Shown: one piece after another, positions 35,536 to 44,375 of the stretch
How positions within the stretch are numbered: the stretch's first letter is position 1
How the letters are laid out: each line of letters starts with the position of its first letter
DNA from: Pseudorhodobacter wandonensis
GTDB taxonomy: Bacteria > Pseudomonadota > Alphaproteobacteria > Rhodobacterales > Rhodobacteraceae
Direction of reading: 5' to 3'
Assembly (NCBI RefSeq): GCF_001202035.1
Contig: NZ_LGHT01000042.1
Location: 1-64,000, forward strand
Length of the DNA stretch: 64,000 nt
Program-made: the position numbers and the translations under genes
The notes under the pieces: generated by a model
What the model was told of the DNA's origin: nothing
The model's input: the letters and a program-made list of their open reading frames with translations, nothing else
Databases searched by the model: none

Positions 35536-37725
35536 TTAGACGACGCGCAAAAACACCGGGCCAGCGCCGATATGGCCAATGATTGCCGCAGGTTCGCCTG
35601 CGGCAATCAGCGCATCAAGGGTGATTTGGGCCTGTGATTGCGGCACGGTGGCCAGCAGCCCGCCTGCAGTTTGCGGGTCGTATAGCAGAGCCGTACGCGG
35701 GGAATTCGGTGCCGTGATCCGGCCAAGGCACAGCGCACGGTTGGCAGGTGCGATGGTCGAAGCGATACCCATCGCCGCCAGATCCTCGGCCCCGTGCAGC
35801 AGGGGAACGGCATCAAGGTTCAGGGTGGCGCCCAGCCCTGCGCCTTCGAGCATTTCCAGCAGATGGCCTGCGAGGCCAAAGCCGGTGACATCGGTCATCG
35901 CCGTAGCATAGGGGGCCAAAATGGCCGAGGCGCGGCCCAAAGGATGCAACATCGACGCAAAACACGCCGCGACCACCTCGCCCAGCATCAGGTTTTCCAC
36001 ATGGGCCGCGGCCATTTCGGCGGCCAGAATGGTGCCGGTGCCAAGCGGTTTGGTCAGGATGATCGCATCACCTAGCCGCGCCCCCGATTTGGAAATAGGC
36101 TTTTGCGCTAGGCCGGTCAGGGAAAAGCCTATTGTCAGTTCGGCCCCGATAGAGCTGTGGCCGCCCAGAATATCGGCCCCTGCGGCGGTGAAAACCGAGG
36201 CGGCGGCGGCAAGGATTTCAGCCATGGTTTCGGCCTGTTGATTTGGACCCAAACGCGGCAAGGTGATTTGCGACAGCGCCGATTGCGGTTGCGCGCCCAT
36301 CGCCCAGATATCGCCCAGCGCGTGAATCGCGGTGATCCGCGCCATCAAACCGGCATCATTGGTAAAGGAGCGCAGGTGGTCGGTGGTCAGCACCTGCACC
36401 CCCTGCCCCAGCGCCAGAACCCCCGCATCATCACCGGGCCCGTACAGCACATCGGCGCGGGCGGGTTTGGGCAAGGCCTGAAGCGCCGCTGTCAGGCTAG
36501 CGCCGCCCAGCTTGGCCCCGCAGCCGCCGCAGAGGGGTTTATCACCCAGCGCGTCGGCCAGCCCAAGGGCGGCACCGCGCGGCAGTTTGGGCGCGGGCAT
36601 TGCGGGGTAATCGGCGAATTTCGCCATGAACTTACGGTCGATATGGTCTTTCCACTGCCACAGCCACGCCCCCTCAAGCCGCAGGCCCAGCTTATCGGCG
36701 ACGGCGCGTTTGCGACCGGTCGAGATGAGCTTGAGGTAGTCGCGCTGCGGTGCGTAGGTGCGCATGGCCGCGCCTGAAAGTGCAGCACGCAGGTTGTGGT
36801 ACAGAATCGGCGCCTGACGTACTGCGAAAACACCGGCTTTGGGGCGCGGGGCAAAGCCCATATGCGCGCAATCGCCCGCGGCAAAGACCCGTGGGTCGCT
36901 GCTTTGCAGGCTGGGGGAAATGGTGATGAACCCTTGGTGCAGGTTTAGCCCTGTGGTTTGCAGCCACGCCTGCGGCTGCGCGCCGGCGACCGACAGGGTG
37001 AAATTGGACGGCAGGGTTTGGCCGTTCGTCAGGGTGACGCTGTTGGCGGTGACGGCGGCGGGTTCCGAGTCTGTCAGCAGGGTCACGTTGTAATGGGCAA
37101 GCTGCGCCATCAGTGCCGCGCGGGCGCCCGTGCCGATATGCGGCAAAGCGAGGGATTCGCGTTCCAGCAAGGTGATATTGGGTTTGCGCCCGCTGGCCTG
37201 CAAGCGGTGGGCCGAGGCCATGGCAAGCTCGGCCCCGCCGACACCTGCGCCGATGATGACCAGATTGGGTGCTTGGGGCGCGGTTTTGACAAAAGCGTCC
37301 CATGCCTCGGCATAGCCGCCAAGCGGTTTGGCAGAGGTGGCGTGATCGTCAAATCCCGTCAGGTTTGGCAAGTTTGACGCGATGCCGATGTCGATCGAGG
37401 CTACATCATAGCGCAGGCGGCGGCCGTCTTGCAAAATGACCTGCTGGTTGTCGCGGTCAAGGCCGGTCGCGCGGCCAAGCACCACTTTGGCATCGGCAAA
37501 GCGGCCAAGGCGCACCAGGTCGATCATCATTTCAGCCCGCGTGTAATGGCCGGCGATATGGCCCGGAAGCATACCGGTATAGGGGGCGACCGGCCCCGGA
37601 TTTATCACTGTGATGCGGGTGCCTGGCTGGGGGGCCATCCCCCATTTGCGCAGCACCAAAGCATGGGCATGACCGCCGCCGATCAGCACGAGGTCTTGGG
37701 TTTGGGGCCATTCGGGGCTGTGCAT
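35536..37725 (-). CDS. selD: Fusion: NADH-dehydrogenase-like FAD protein + selenide, water dikinase
   Basis: 729 residues from ATG at 37725. Residues 1-390 form a type II NADH-dehydrogenase-like flavoprotein: LVLIGGGHAHALVLRKW binds FAD, LVIIGAGVGGAELAMASAH is the second Rossmann site, and FAAGDCAHMG contacts FAD. From about residue 400 the SelD part begins: CGGCGAKLG carries the catalytic Cys (a plain Cys, not Sec), then GPGDDAGVL, TDHLRSF, GHSSIGAELTIGFS, ILTKPLGTGTI and TDVTGFGLAGHLLEML. SelD makes selenophosphate from selenide and ATP. The fusion is known in several bacteria, where the flavoprotein is thought to support selenium reduction. No other sel gene lies in the window. Confidence 0.93.
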   Translation of the reverse strand: MHSPEWPQTQDLVLIGGGHAHALVLRKWGMAPQPGTRITVINPGPVAPYTGMLPGHIAGHYTRAEMMIDLVRLGRFADAKVVLGRATGLDRDNQQVILQDGRRLRYDVASIDIGIASNLPNLTGFDDHATSAKPLGGYAEAWDAFVKTAPQAPNLVIIGAGVGGAELAMASAHRLQASGRKPNITLLERESLALPHIGTGARAALMAQLAHYNVTLLTDSEPAAVTANSVTLTNGQTLPSNFTLSVAGAQPQAWLQTTGLNLHQGFITISPSLQSSDPRVFAAGDCAHMGFAPRPKAGVFAVRQAPILYHNLRAALSGAAMRTYAPQRDYLKLISTGRKRAVADKLGLRLEGAWLWQWKDHIDRKFMAKFADYPAMPAPKLPRGAALGLADALGDKPLCGGCGAKLGGASLTAALQALPKPARADVLYGPGDDAGVLALGQGVQVLTTDHLRSFTNDAGLMARITAIHALGDIWAMGAQPQSALSQITLPRLGPNQQAETMAEILAAAASVFTAAGADILGGHSSIGAELTIGFSLTGLAQKPISKSGARLGDAIILTKPLGTGTILAAEMAAAHVENLMLGEVVAACFASMLHPLGRASAILAPYATAMTDVTGFGLAGHLLEMLEGAGLGATLNLDAVPLLHGAEDLAAMGIASTIAPANRALCLGRITAPNSPRTALLYDPQTAGGLLATVPQSQAQITLDALIAAGEPAAIIGHIGAGPVFLRVV

Positions 37726-37886
37726 AGGGTCGGCTTTCTGGGTATTGGTTCTCGGATTGCGTTTGGCCAAACTAGCCGTGGTGGGTGGCAATGGCGATAG
37801 GGCAAGCGGCCACAGATGCGTGACTGTTGCGCGGCACAGGTGCGCGGGCTAGGCTGCGCCCGATATATCCTGTTGAAAGGCCCGTT

Positions 37887-39191
37887 ATGACGCGCCCGTC
37901 TGCCCGGCTAGAGCTGAACCAAAAGCTATCGCTGAATGCCGCGTTGACCACCTCAATCCGGGTATTGCGGATGGATGCGTCAGGCCTGACGCGCTATCTG
38001 GAAGAGCAAGCAGCCGAGAACCCGCATCTGGCGCTGAGGCCTGCAAAGCTGGAGCCAGAGGTGTGGTTGCCGCGCTGGACCGCCGCATTTGCCGCGCAAG
38101 GCATGGGCCACGCCGGCAGCCCCGATATTGGCGCACTGCTGCAGGCGCCGGCAATCAGCCTGATCGCACATGTAAGCAACGAAATCGAACGGGTGGTGCA
38201 GCCGGCGGATTGGGGTCTGGCCACGGCGTTGATGCAGGCGCTGGAACCGACGGGTTGGCTTGGCCGCCCTTTGGCAGCGATTGCCGCCGAGGCCGGCGTG
38301 CCCGAGGCTGAGGCCGAGCGGGTATTGCTGTTACTGCAAGGCATTGAACCCACAGGTATTTTCGCACGATCCCTGGCCGAATGCCTGCAATTACAGGCAA
38401 TTGAGGCCGGATGCCATGACAGCACTTTGGCCTGTATGCTAGAGCATCTGGATTTGCTGGCCGAAGGTGAAATTGCCCGTTTGGCCAAGATGTGCAGCGT
38501 GGATGAGGCTGCCATTATGACGCGCTTGCGGCTGATCCGCAGTTTTGACCCCAAACCCGGCACGCGCTTTGGCCAGGACGCGGCGCCTGTGCGCGAACCG
38601 GATTTGGCGGTATCGCGCGGGGTTGAGGGTTGGGTGGTGCGGCTGAACCGTTCATCCTTGCCGGATGTGCAGATTGTTCCGCCTGCGGGCGACGGGCATG
38701 ATGCCGTGGCTTTGGCCCATGCGCGCGAGGTGCAGCGTATGGTGCACAGTCGCAACCAGACCTTGCTGCGCGTTGCCCAAGACATTTTGAAACGTCAGGA
38801 AAAGGTTTTGAGCCAAGGGCTTGAACAGTTGCAACCGATGTCGATGCAAGAGGTGGCGGCCAGTGTGGGCCTGAATATCAGCACTGTCAGCCGTGCGATT
38901 GCCGGCGTGTCGGTGGATGCCCCGCGCGGCACGATCTGGCTGCGCGCGCTGTTTACCGAGGCGGTAGGCGGCGCAGAAAGCGGTGTTGCAGCAGGTGCCT
39001 TGCGTGCCAAGCTGTTGCGACTGGTGCGCGAAGAAGACCGCGATCATCCGCTGGGCGATTTGGCCTTGGCCGAGGCACTGTCGATGGGCGGGGTGACTGT
39101 GGCGCGGCGCACGGTCGCCAAATACCGCAGTTTGCTGGATATTCCGCCCGCACATCGCCGCAAACGCAAGCTTGGCCTGCGCCAAAATTGA
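37887..39191 (+). CDS. rpoN: RNA polymerase sigma-54 factor
   Basis: 434 residues from ATG at 37887 (AAAGG upstream), a short member of the family. The glutamine-rich region I is partly kept (LELNQKLSLNAALTTSIRVL and LTRYLEEQAAENPHLALR). The core-binding region is followed by the HTH (LQPMSMQEVAASVGLNISTVSRAIA) and the RpoN box ARRTVAKYR near the C-terminus. Sigma-54 recognises -24/-12 promoters with enhancer-binding proteins. The usual rpoN neighbours (lptB, hpf, ptsN) are missing; a selD fusion and a hyuA-like gene flank it, so this may be a second copy. Confidence 0.9.
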   Translation: MTRPSARLELNQKLSLNAALTTSIRVLRMDASGLTRYLEEQAAENPHLALRPAKLEPEVWLPRWTAAFAAQGMGHAGSPDIGALLQAPAISLIAHVSNEIERVVQPADWGLATALMQALEPTGWLGRPLAAIAAEAGVPEAEAERVLLLLQGIEPTGIFARSLAECLQLQAIEAGCHDSTLACMLEHLDLLAEGEIARLAKMCSVDEAAIMTRLRLIRSFDPKPGTRFGQDAAPVREPDLAVSRGVEGWVVRLNRSSLPDVQIVPPAGDGHDAVALAHAREVQRMVHSRNQTLLRVAQDILKRQEKVLSQGLEQLQPMSMQEVAASVGLNISTVSRAIAGVSVDAPRGTIWLRALFTEAVGGAESGVAAGALRAKLLRLVREEDRDHPLGDLALAEALSMGGVTVARRTVAKYRSLLDIPPAHRRKRKLGLRQN

Positions 39192-39300
39192 CCAATCTGG
39201 CGTAAGCGGGCAAATTTGGTCGCGGAAAGACTGGGCAAGGCGCAAAAATCCGTCATAACTCGGCTGAACAGCCCGTAGGGGCGGCAATTGGAACAGATGC

Positions 39301-41355
39301 ATGAGCCTTTTTCTGGGTGTGGATACGGGCGGAACCTATACGGATGCCGTGATTTTGGACAGCGAGACGGATCGCGTTTTGGGCAAGGCCAAGTCGCTGA
39401 CCACGCGCCTCGATTTGGCGCTGGGTATTGGCCGCGCGGTTGATGCAGCCCTAGAGGCGGCGGGCGTGGCACCGCGTGACGTGGCGATGGTGTCGCTGTC
39501 AACCACGCTGGCGACCAATGCGTTGGTCGAGGGGCAAGGCGGGCGGGTGGCGCTGGTGTTCATCGGCTTTGACGATGACGATATGGAGCGCGGCGGGTTA
39601 AACGAGGCGCTTGGCGGCGACCCTGTGATCCGGCTGGCGGGCGGGCATGGCCATGCGGGGCAGGAAACGGCACCGCTGGACGAGGCCGGCCTGCGGGCTG
39701 CACTGGCGCAGCACAGCGTCATGGGCTTTGCCGTGGCCTCGCGTTTTGCCACCCGCAATCCGGCGCATGAACTGGCCGCGCGTGAGATTATCCGAGAAGT
39801 GACGGGGCGGCCTGTGACCTGTTCGCACGAGTTGTCGGCCAATCTGAACGGGCCGAAACGGGCGTTGACGGCAGTGCTGAATGCGCGGCTGATCGGGATG
39901 ATTGACCGGTTGGTGACCGCCTGCGAGCGCCACAACACCAAGCGCGGCATTGACGCGCCTTTGATGGTTGTGCGCGGCGACGGGGCGCTGATTTCGGCGG
40001 CAATGGTGCGCGAGCGCCCGATTGAGACGATTTTGTCGGGCCCTGCCGCGTCAATTGTGGGCGCGCGGTGGCTGACCGGAGCCGATGATGCGCTGGTGTC
40101 AGATATTGGCGGCACAACGACCGATGTTGCCTTGTTAAAGGATGGATTGCCCGAAATCGACCCTTTGGGCGCGCGTGTTGGCGGCTATCGCACGATGGTT
40201 GAGGCAGTCGCGATGCGCACCACCGGCCTTGGCGGCGACAGTGAGGCGCATCTGATTACAGCCGGGCTTGAGGGCGGGTTTCGCCTTGGGCCGCGACGGT
40301 TGATCCCTGTATCCTTGCTGGCGGTTGAGCATGGCGACATGGTGCATGAGGCGCTGGACCGTGCGCTATCGGTCGATATGGTGGGCGAGCATGACGGGCG
40401 CTTTGTTATCCCGATGGGGTTTGAACCGGCCGGCCTGACACCACGCGAGGCAGGCTTGCTGGCGCGGATCACGCAGCCGATGCCACTGGCGCAGGCGCTG
40501 ACCTCGCGGTTGGAAGTGGCCGCGATGGACCGTCTGGTGGCCCGCGGTTTGGTGATGCTGTCGGGGGTGACGCCTTCGGATGCCAGCCATGTTTTGGGCG
40601 GCTTGACCGATTGGGACGGATTGGCCGCCGAAAAGGCCATTCGCTTGATGGCGCGGCGCCGTGATGGGCGGGGGGACAGGGTGGCCGCAGGGGCGGCACC
40701 ACTGGCCCAGGCAATCATCGACCAGTTGACCGAGCAAACCGCGACCTGCCTGCTTGAGGCGGCCTTTGGCGAGGACCCGGCCTTTGCGGCCCAAGATGGC
40801 GTGGCGCTGGCGGCCCACCCGTTGCTGCGGGCGGGGCTGAACCAGCATCGCGGCGTGGTTGAACTGTCGGCGCGGATTGGGGTGCCGGTGATCGGGCTTG
40901 GCGCCTCGGCCCCCTATTATTACGGCGCGGTGGGCACACGGCTGGGGGCGCAAATGATTTTGCCCGAACATGCCGGTGTGGCCAATGCGATCGGCGCGGT
41001 GGTGGGGCAAGTCAGCCAACGGGCGGTGGGCGTGGTATCTTCGGCGGGTGAAGGGCAGTTTACAGCGCATATGCCTTATGGCCCCGAGCGGTTTACCAGC
41101 AAAGAGACCGCAATCGCGGCGATGCATGGCGCGCTGCTGGCCGATGCCACAGCGCGGGCCCGGTTGGCAGGCGCGGATGAGTTGCTGATTACCAGCGCCC
41201 AAGACCTGCGCGAAGCCGAAGTAGAAGGCCAGCCGATGTTCATCGAAGCAACGCTGACGGTGACCGCTTCGGGGCGGCCACGGGTAGCGCATGCCGTGCC
41301 GGCCGAGGCGGTGGGTGAGATAGACGTGAGAGGCGTGGTTTACCGGTCTGTTTAA
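39301..41355 (+). CDS. Hydantoinase A/oxoprolinase family protein
   Basis: 684 residues. The N-terminal Hydant_A_N domain opens with FLGVDTGGTYTDAVILD (phosphate loop 1 of an actin-like ATPase fold). The Hydantoinase_A domain has DIGGTTTDVALLKDG and ETILSGPAASIVGARWL. The family hydrolyses hydantoins or oxoproline in an ATP-dependent way, usually with a HyuB partner. No HyuB gene is adjacent here: the next features are two tRNAs. Substrate is therefore open. An ATG at 39301 follows GGAAC only loosely. Confidence 0.85.
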   Translation: MSLFLGVDTGGTYTDAVILDSETDRVLGKAKSLTTRLDLALGIGRAVDAALEAAGVAPRDVAMVSLSTTLATNALVEGQGGRVALVFIGFDDDDMERGGLNEALGGDPVIRLAGGHGHAGQETAPLDEAGLRAALAQHSVMGFAVASRFATRNPAHELAAREIIREVTGRPVTCSHELSANLNGPKRALTAVLNARLIGMIDRLVTACERHNTKRGIDAPLMVVRGDGALISAAMVRERPIETILSGPAASIVGARWLTGADDALVSDIGGTTTDVALLKDGLPEIDPLGARVGGYRTMVEAVAMRTTGLGGDSEAHLITAGLEGGFRLGPRRLIPVSLLAVEHGDMVHEALDRALSVDMVGEHDGRFVIPMGFEPAGLTPREAGLLARITQPMPLAQALTSRLEVAAMDRLVARGLVMLSGVTPSDASHVLGGLTDWDGLAAEKAIRLMARRRDGRGDRVAAGAAPLAQAIIDQLTEQTATCLLEAAFGEDPAFAAQDGVALAAHPLLRAGLNQHRGVVELSARIGVPVIGLGASAPYYYGAVGTRLGAQMILPEHAGVANAIGAVVGQVSQRAVGVVSSAGEGQFTAHMPYGPERFTSKETAIAAMHGALLADATARARLAGADELLITSAQDLREAEVEGQPMFIEATLTVTASGRPRVAHAVPAEAVGEIDVRGVVYRSV

Positions 41356-41457
41356 GGCGGCAGGATTAATCTGGTCGGGTTTGGCGGCGAATGCGACAAA
41401 AGCCGCCATTTCCCTCTTGACGTCAGGCGACGCCCCCCGTAATCAGCCGCAACAAGT

Positions 41458-41534
41458 GGCGAGGTAGCTCAGTTGGTCAGAGCACACGACTCATAATCGT
41501 GGGGTCGAGAGTTCAAGTCTCTCTCTCGCCACCA
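41458..41534 (+). tRNA. tRNA-Met (CAT), elongator type
   Basis: A 77-nt cloverleaf with encoded CCA. Acceptor stem GGCGAGG pairs with TCTCGCC, with discriminator A. D-arm AGCTCAGTTGGTCAGAGC, anticodon loop CTCATAA with CAT, T-arm GAGAGTTCAAGTCTCTC. The first base pair G-C argues against initiator tRNA. A tRNA-Ile2 (CAT modified to lysidine) is a possible alternative that sequence alone does not settle. Confidence 0.9.
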
Positions 41535-41549
41535 CTTCCCCCCCGAAAT

Positions 41550-41582
41550 AACGGTTCAGCCCCTGCTAGCGGGCCCGTTTTG
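41550..41582 (+). terminator. Likely terminator after tRNA-Met
   Basis: AACGG/CCGTT and GCCC/GGGC stems separated by a TTCA bulge, followed by TTTT. It begins 16 nt after the tRNA. Confidence 0.5.
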
Positions 41583-41773
41583 CGGGGCGAGGTTGCGGGC
41601 CAGCGCAGTCAAACACAGAAAATTCCGTAGGCAGAAAAATCCGCCACGGCGCCAAGCAAATGGCAAAGCACTGCATTGCAAACCGTCGGGCAAAATCTTT
41701 GGAATATTCGCACTGAACCGGCTTCATCGTGATGTGCGAAACATCGGTCTGAAAATCGGGCTGCGAGAAAATG

Positions 41774-41851
41774 TGGCGAGCCGTGGAGGACTCGAACCCC
41801 CGACCTGCCCATTAGAAGTGGGCTGCTCTAATCCAGCTGAGCTAACGGCCC
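41774..41851 (-). tRNA. tRNA-Arg (TCT)
   Basis: A 78-nt minus-strand cloverleaf with encoded CCA. Acceptor GGGCCGT pairs with ACGGCTC (one G-T pair), D-arm AGCTCAGCTGGATTAGAGC, anticodon loop with TCT, T-arm TCGGGGGTTCGAGTCCTCCA. It decodes AGA codons, rare in this GC-rich genome. Confidence 0.92.
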
Positions 41852-42021
41852 GTTGCTGCCACTTTTGTCTCTAACGCTTTGGAATGTCAACTTGGTAACG
41901 CCATGCAATGGCAAGCATTTGTTGGCAGGCTTATCAGCGGATTAGACGGATTGGCGCGTTTCGGGCGGCCAATTCCATGCGCCCCCCGCCCGATGCGGAC
42001 TGTAGGTTAAGGTGCAAGAGG

Positions 42022-42519
42022 CTAAAAGTGCCGCGTCATGAAAATGCTGTTCGGGTCGGGTTTATAGCCGATGAACGGTTCGCATTCCTCAAAACCCGCC
42101 TTGGCATAAAGCGCGCGGGCGGCTTTGAACGTGGGCTGGATGCCAGTTTCAAGGCTGAGGCGCTGCAACCCTGCTGCCCGCGCCTCATCCAGCAGATGGG
42201 TTAGCATCTGTTTTGACAGGCCACGACCGCGAACCTCGGCCAGCACATGCATCGACTTGATTTCGGCATGGCCCGCCTCAATCAGTTTGAATGCGCCCAT
42301 GCCGACAGGAACGCCGGTATCACGCATCACGAAAAACGAAACCTCGGGCACGGCCAGTTGCGCTGCATCCATCATATGGATGCTTTCAGGGGGCGTGTCG
42401 GCATGCATATCGGCGGTGTGACGCTCCATCAGCAAGCGCAAGTCTGCGCCCAATGGGCTTTCTTGGGCGATGGCGATTGAAGAATTGGTCAAACTAACCT
42501 CGGGAAAGTAAAAATACAT
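42022..42519 (-). CDS. GNAT-family N-acetyltransferase
   Basis: 165 residues. The acetyl-CoA binding motif A appears as IKSMHVLAEVRGRGLSKQML, with the R-G-x-G-L/K pyrophosphate loop, and motif B as ARALYAKAGFEECEPF. No signal peptide. The substrate cannot be told from the sequence; the YsnE-like subgroup is closest by eye. It lies alone between tRNA-Arg and the MYG1-family gene. Confidence 0.85.
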   Translation of the reverse strand: MYFYFPEVSLTNSSIAIAQESPLGADLRLLMERHTADMHADTPPESIHMMDAAQLAVPEVSFFVMRDTGVPVGMGAFKLIEAGHAEIKSMHVLAEVRGRGLSKQMLTHLLDEARAAGLQRLSLETGIQPTFKAARALYAKAGFEECEPFIGYKPDPNSIFMTRHF

Positions 42520-42639
42520 TCTGTAACAGTCGGTTACAGCTGGGCCGTTGCCACCGACAGCACGAATAAGGGCAAGATGCCGCGAATGCGTGACGATTGC
42601 AACAGTGATGCACCGATGCCTTGGCCTATGGTGGCTAAA

Positions 42640-43569
42640 CTATTCGGCCAACGCCTCGGCCACGGCCAGATCGGCCATTTGCAAAACGGCCTCACGCGAG
42701 GCCGCCACCGCGATGAACCGGCCGTTATGGCAGAACTTGGCGCCGACAACACCGCTGGCGGTTTCCAAGGCGGCATCGGTCAGGCCGGCCCATGCTGCGG
42801 GCAGATCGGCGCGGTTGTCGAATGTGTCATCGCCGACGCGGATGGTGGACAGCGTCCAATCATCACCGCGCGGGTGGACAGCAAAGAGCAGATGGTCGGC
42901 ACCGGCCTTTTCAACGCCTGCGCGAAACGGCATGCCCATCGGCAAATCGAGCACACGGCCATCGCCGGCAGCGGTGATCGCGGCCATAACCATGGTTTCG
43001 GCGCGGAGTTTCGCAGCCTTGCGCCTGATCTGCGCCTCAACAAAGGCGCGGGCAACGGGCAAGGCGGCCATAAAGGCGCGGTCATCTGCGCCTTCGGCAG
43101 TGTCGTCAAACACGGTTTTCAGGCTTTCCAGCAGCGCGGGCAGCGTGAGGCCCGCAAACAGCGGCCCTGCCTCGGATGTGTTGACAGCGCCGTTATCGAC
43201 AAGATCAACCGGCAGCACGAAACCGCGATCGAATGAGCCCCAGATCGCGTCGATATCGTGATCTGGCACATCCATTGCACGCAGGTAATCGCGGCCATAT
43301 TGCGCCCAGACCAGCCCGAAAGAGCTGTAAGGATGGCCATCACTCCGCAGCGGGTTCGGGCGCTGGTGGTGGTCGAAAATCTGCGCTTCGGCGTTAAAAT
43401 CACCGCCCACGTCATAGATGATGCGGTCGGCGGCAGGGGTGATCCATGCCTTGTCGCGGGTGCGGGTTAGCGCGGCATCGGGGAAAAGCCGTGTCAGGAT
43501 GACCGAGGACAACAGCTCATCCGCGTGAAAGCCGCCGGAATGGGTAACGAGGTGGGTGATGGTCATCAT
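42640..43569 (-). CDS. MYG1-family (UPF0160) metal-dependent hydrolase/nuclease
   Basis: 309 residues of a DHH-superfamily protein. THSGGFHADELLSSVIL supplies the first metal histidine and aspartate, YDVGGDFN the next, and FDHHQRPNP the DHH-like motif. Eukaryotic MYG1 has been described as a 3'-5' RNA exonuclease; the bacterial role is not established. GGAG lies in front of two tandem ATGs (43569, 43566). The C-terminal half has no other recognisable module. Confidence 0.85.
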   Translation of the reverse strand: MMTITHLVTHSGGFHADELLSSVILTRLFPDAALTRTRDKAWITPAADRIIYDVGGDFNAEAQIFDHHQRPNPLRSDGHPYSSFGLVWAQYGRDYLRAMDVPDHDIDAIWGSFDRGFVLPVDLVDNGAVNTSEAGPLFAGLTLPALLESLKTVFDDTAEGADDRAFMAALPVARAFVEAQIRRKAAKLRAETMVMAAITAAGDGRVLDLPMGMPFRAGVEKAGADHLLFAVHPRGDDWTLSTIRVGDDTFDNRADLPAAWAGLTDAALETASGVVGAKFCHNGRFIAVAASREAVLQMADLAVAEALAE

Positions 43570-43730
43570 AGGCTCCGGCAGGGCTGAATTAATTTGGGCA
43601 GCCGATGAGGCCGCCCCTTAGGTGGTTGTGAATGAAGATCGGGACCATGCCCAAATCAGGGGGCGCAGAAGGGCAAAGCCAGAATTGATCCGGCATCATC
43701 CGCGCTGCAGCGCAACCCGAATTTTCAGGC

Positions 43731-44042
43731 TTAGTGCGTCCAGACCCCGCGCCGGTTGGTGGCGAAGTTGTCGCCATAGCCGCCAGGGCGAATATTGGCT
43801 TTGCGGGTCTTGGCCTCGGATACCGCAAATTCAATGCCATGCGCATTTGCATAGGTTTCGGCCGCCTCACGGCTGTCAAACCGCAGCTTTACTTGCGAAT
43901 TCATATCATCGCTTGACGTCCACCCCATCAACGGATCAACCGAACGGGCCGAGGCCGGCACGAATTCTAGCACCCAGGTTTTGGTCTTGGCAGTGCCGGA
44001 TTGCATGGCGTTGCGGGCTGGCTGATAGATACGTGCGCGCAT
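43731..44042 (-). CDS. ETC complex I subunit, NDUFS4-like
   Basis: 103 residues from ATG at 44042, with AAGGAG 10 nt upstream. Family PF04800: [35 protein letters not shown] and [16 protein letters not shown] are the conserved blocks, ending in [12 protein letters not shown]. This is an accessory subunit found only in alphaproteobacterial and mitochondrial complex I, a useful lineage marker. Its position next to uvrB, away from the nuo operon, is normal. Confidence 0.9.
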   Translation of the reverse strand: MRARIYQPARNAMQSGTAKTKTWVLEFVPASARSVDPLMGWTSSDDMNSQVKLRFDSREAAETYANAHGIEFAVSEAKTRKANIRPGGYGDNFATNRRGVWTH

Positions 44043-44333
44043 AGACTCTGGCTCCTTGGAATTTGCGTGCTGCCATATGGCGGAAAAACAGGGGGTGTTG
44101 CAAGCGCTTTGCCAGTTTTCAAAGGTGCTGCCGACCAATCGCTGGGAGTGTGGGTGGGGTGTGTGGTGCGATCGGTCGACAGACTTTGCTGCTTGCTATT
44201 GCAACTTGCACCAGGATTTTCCAAATTTCAATCAAAAGATGCAAAGTCGTTTCAAATATCCCTTAAAATTGAACTCTATTCTCTAACCCGATTGCAACCT
44301 TGATTAACAACTGCTGAATCCCCCCTTGAACAA

Positions 44334-44348
44334 GAACAAAAACAGACC
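44334..44348 (+). promoter_or_regulatory. Possible LexA/SOS box near uvrB
   Basis: GAACAAAAACAGACC resembles the alphaproteobacterial SOS box GAAC-N7-GAAC with one mismatch in the second half. It lies 28 nt before the uvrB ATG. Weak evidence by itself; the gene's known SOS link in many bacteria is the main support. Confidence 0.3.
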
Positions 44349-44350
44349 AT

Positions 44351-44368
44351 CCTTAGGGGACCCTAAGG
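44351..44368 (+). promoter_or_regulatory. Hairpin covering the uvrB ribosome-binding site
   Basis: CCTTAGGG (44351-44358) pairs with CCCTAAGG (44361-44368) around a 2-nt loop (GA); in RNA a slightly larger loop would form. The 3' arm contains the AAGG of the uvrB Shine-Dalgarno, 7 nt before the ATG. It could hide the site or mark an operator. Confidence 0.55.
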
Positions 44369-44375
44369 AATCAGC

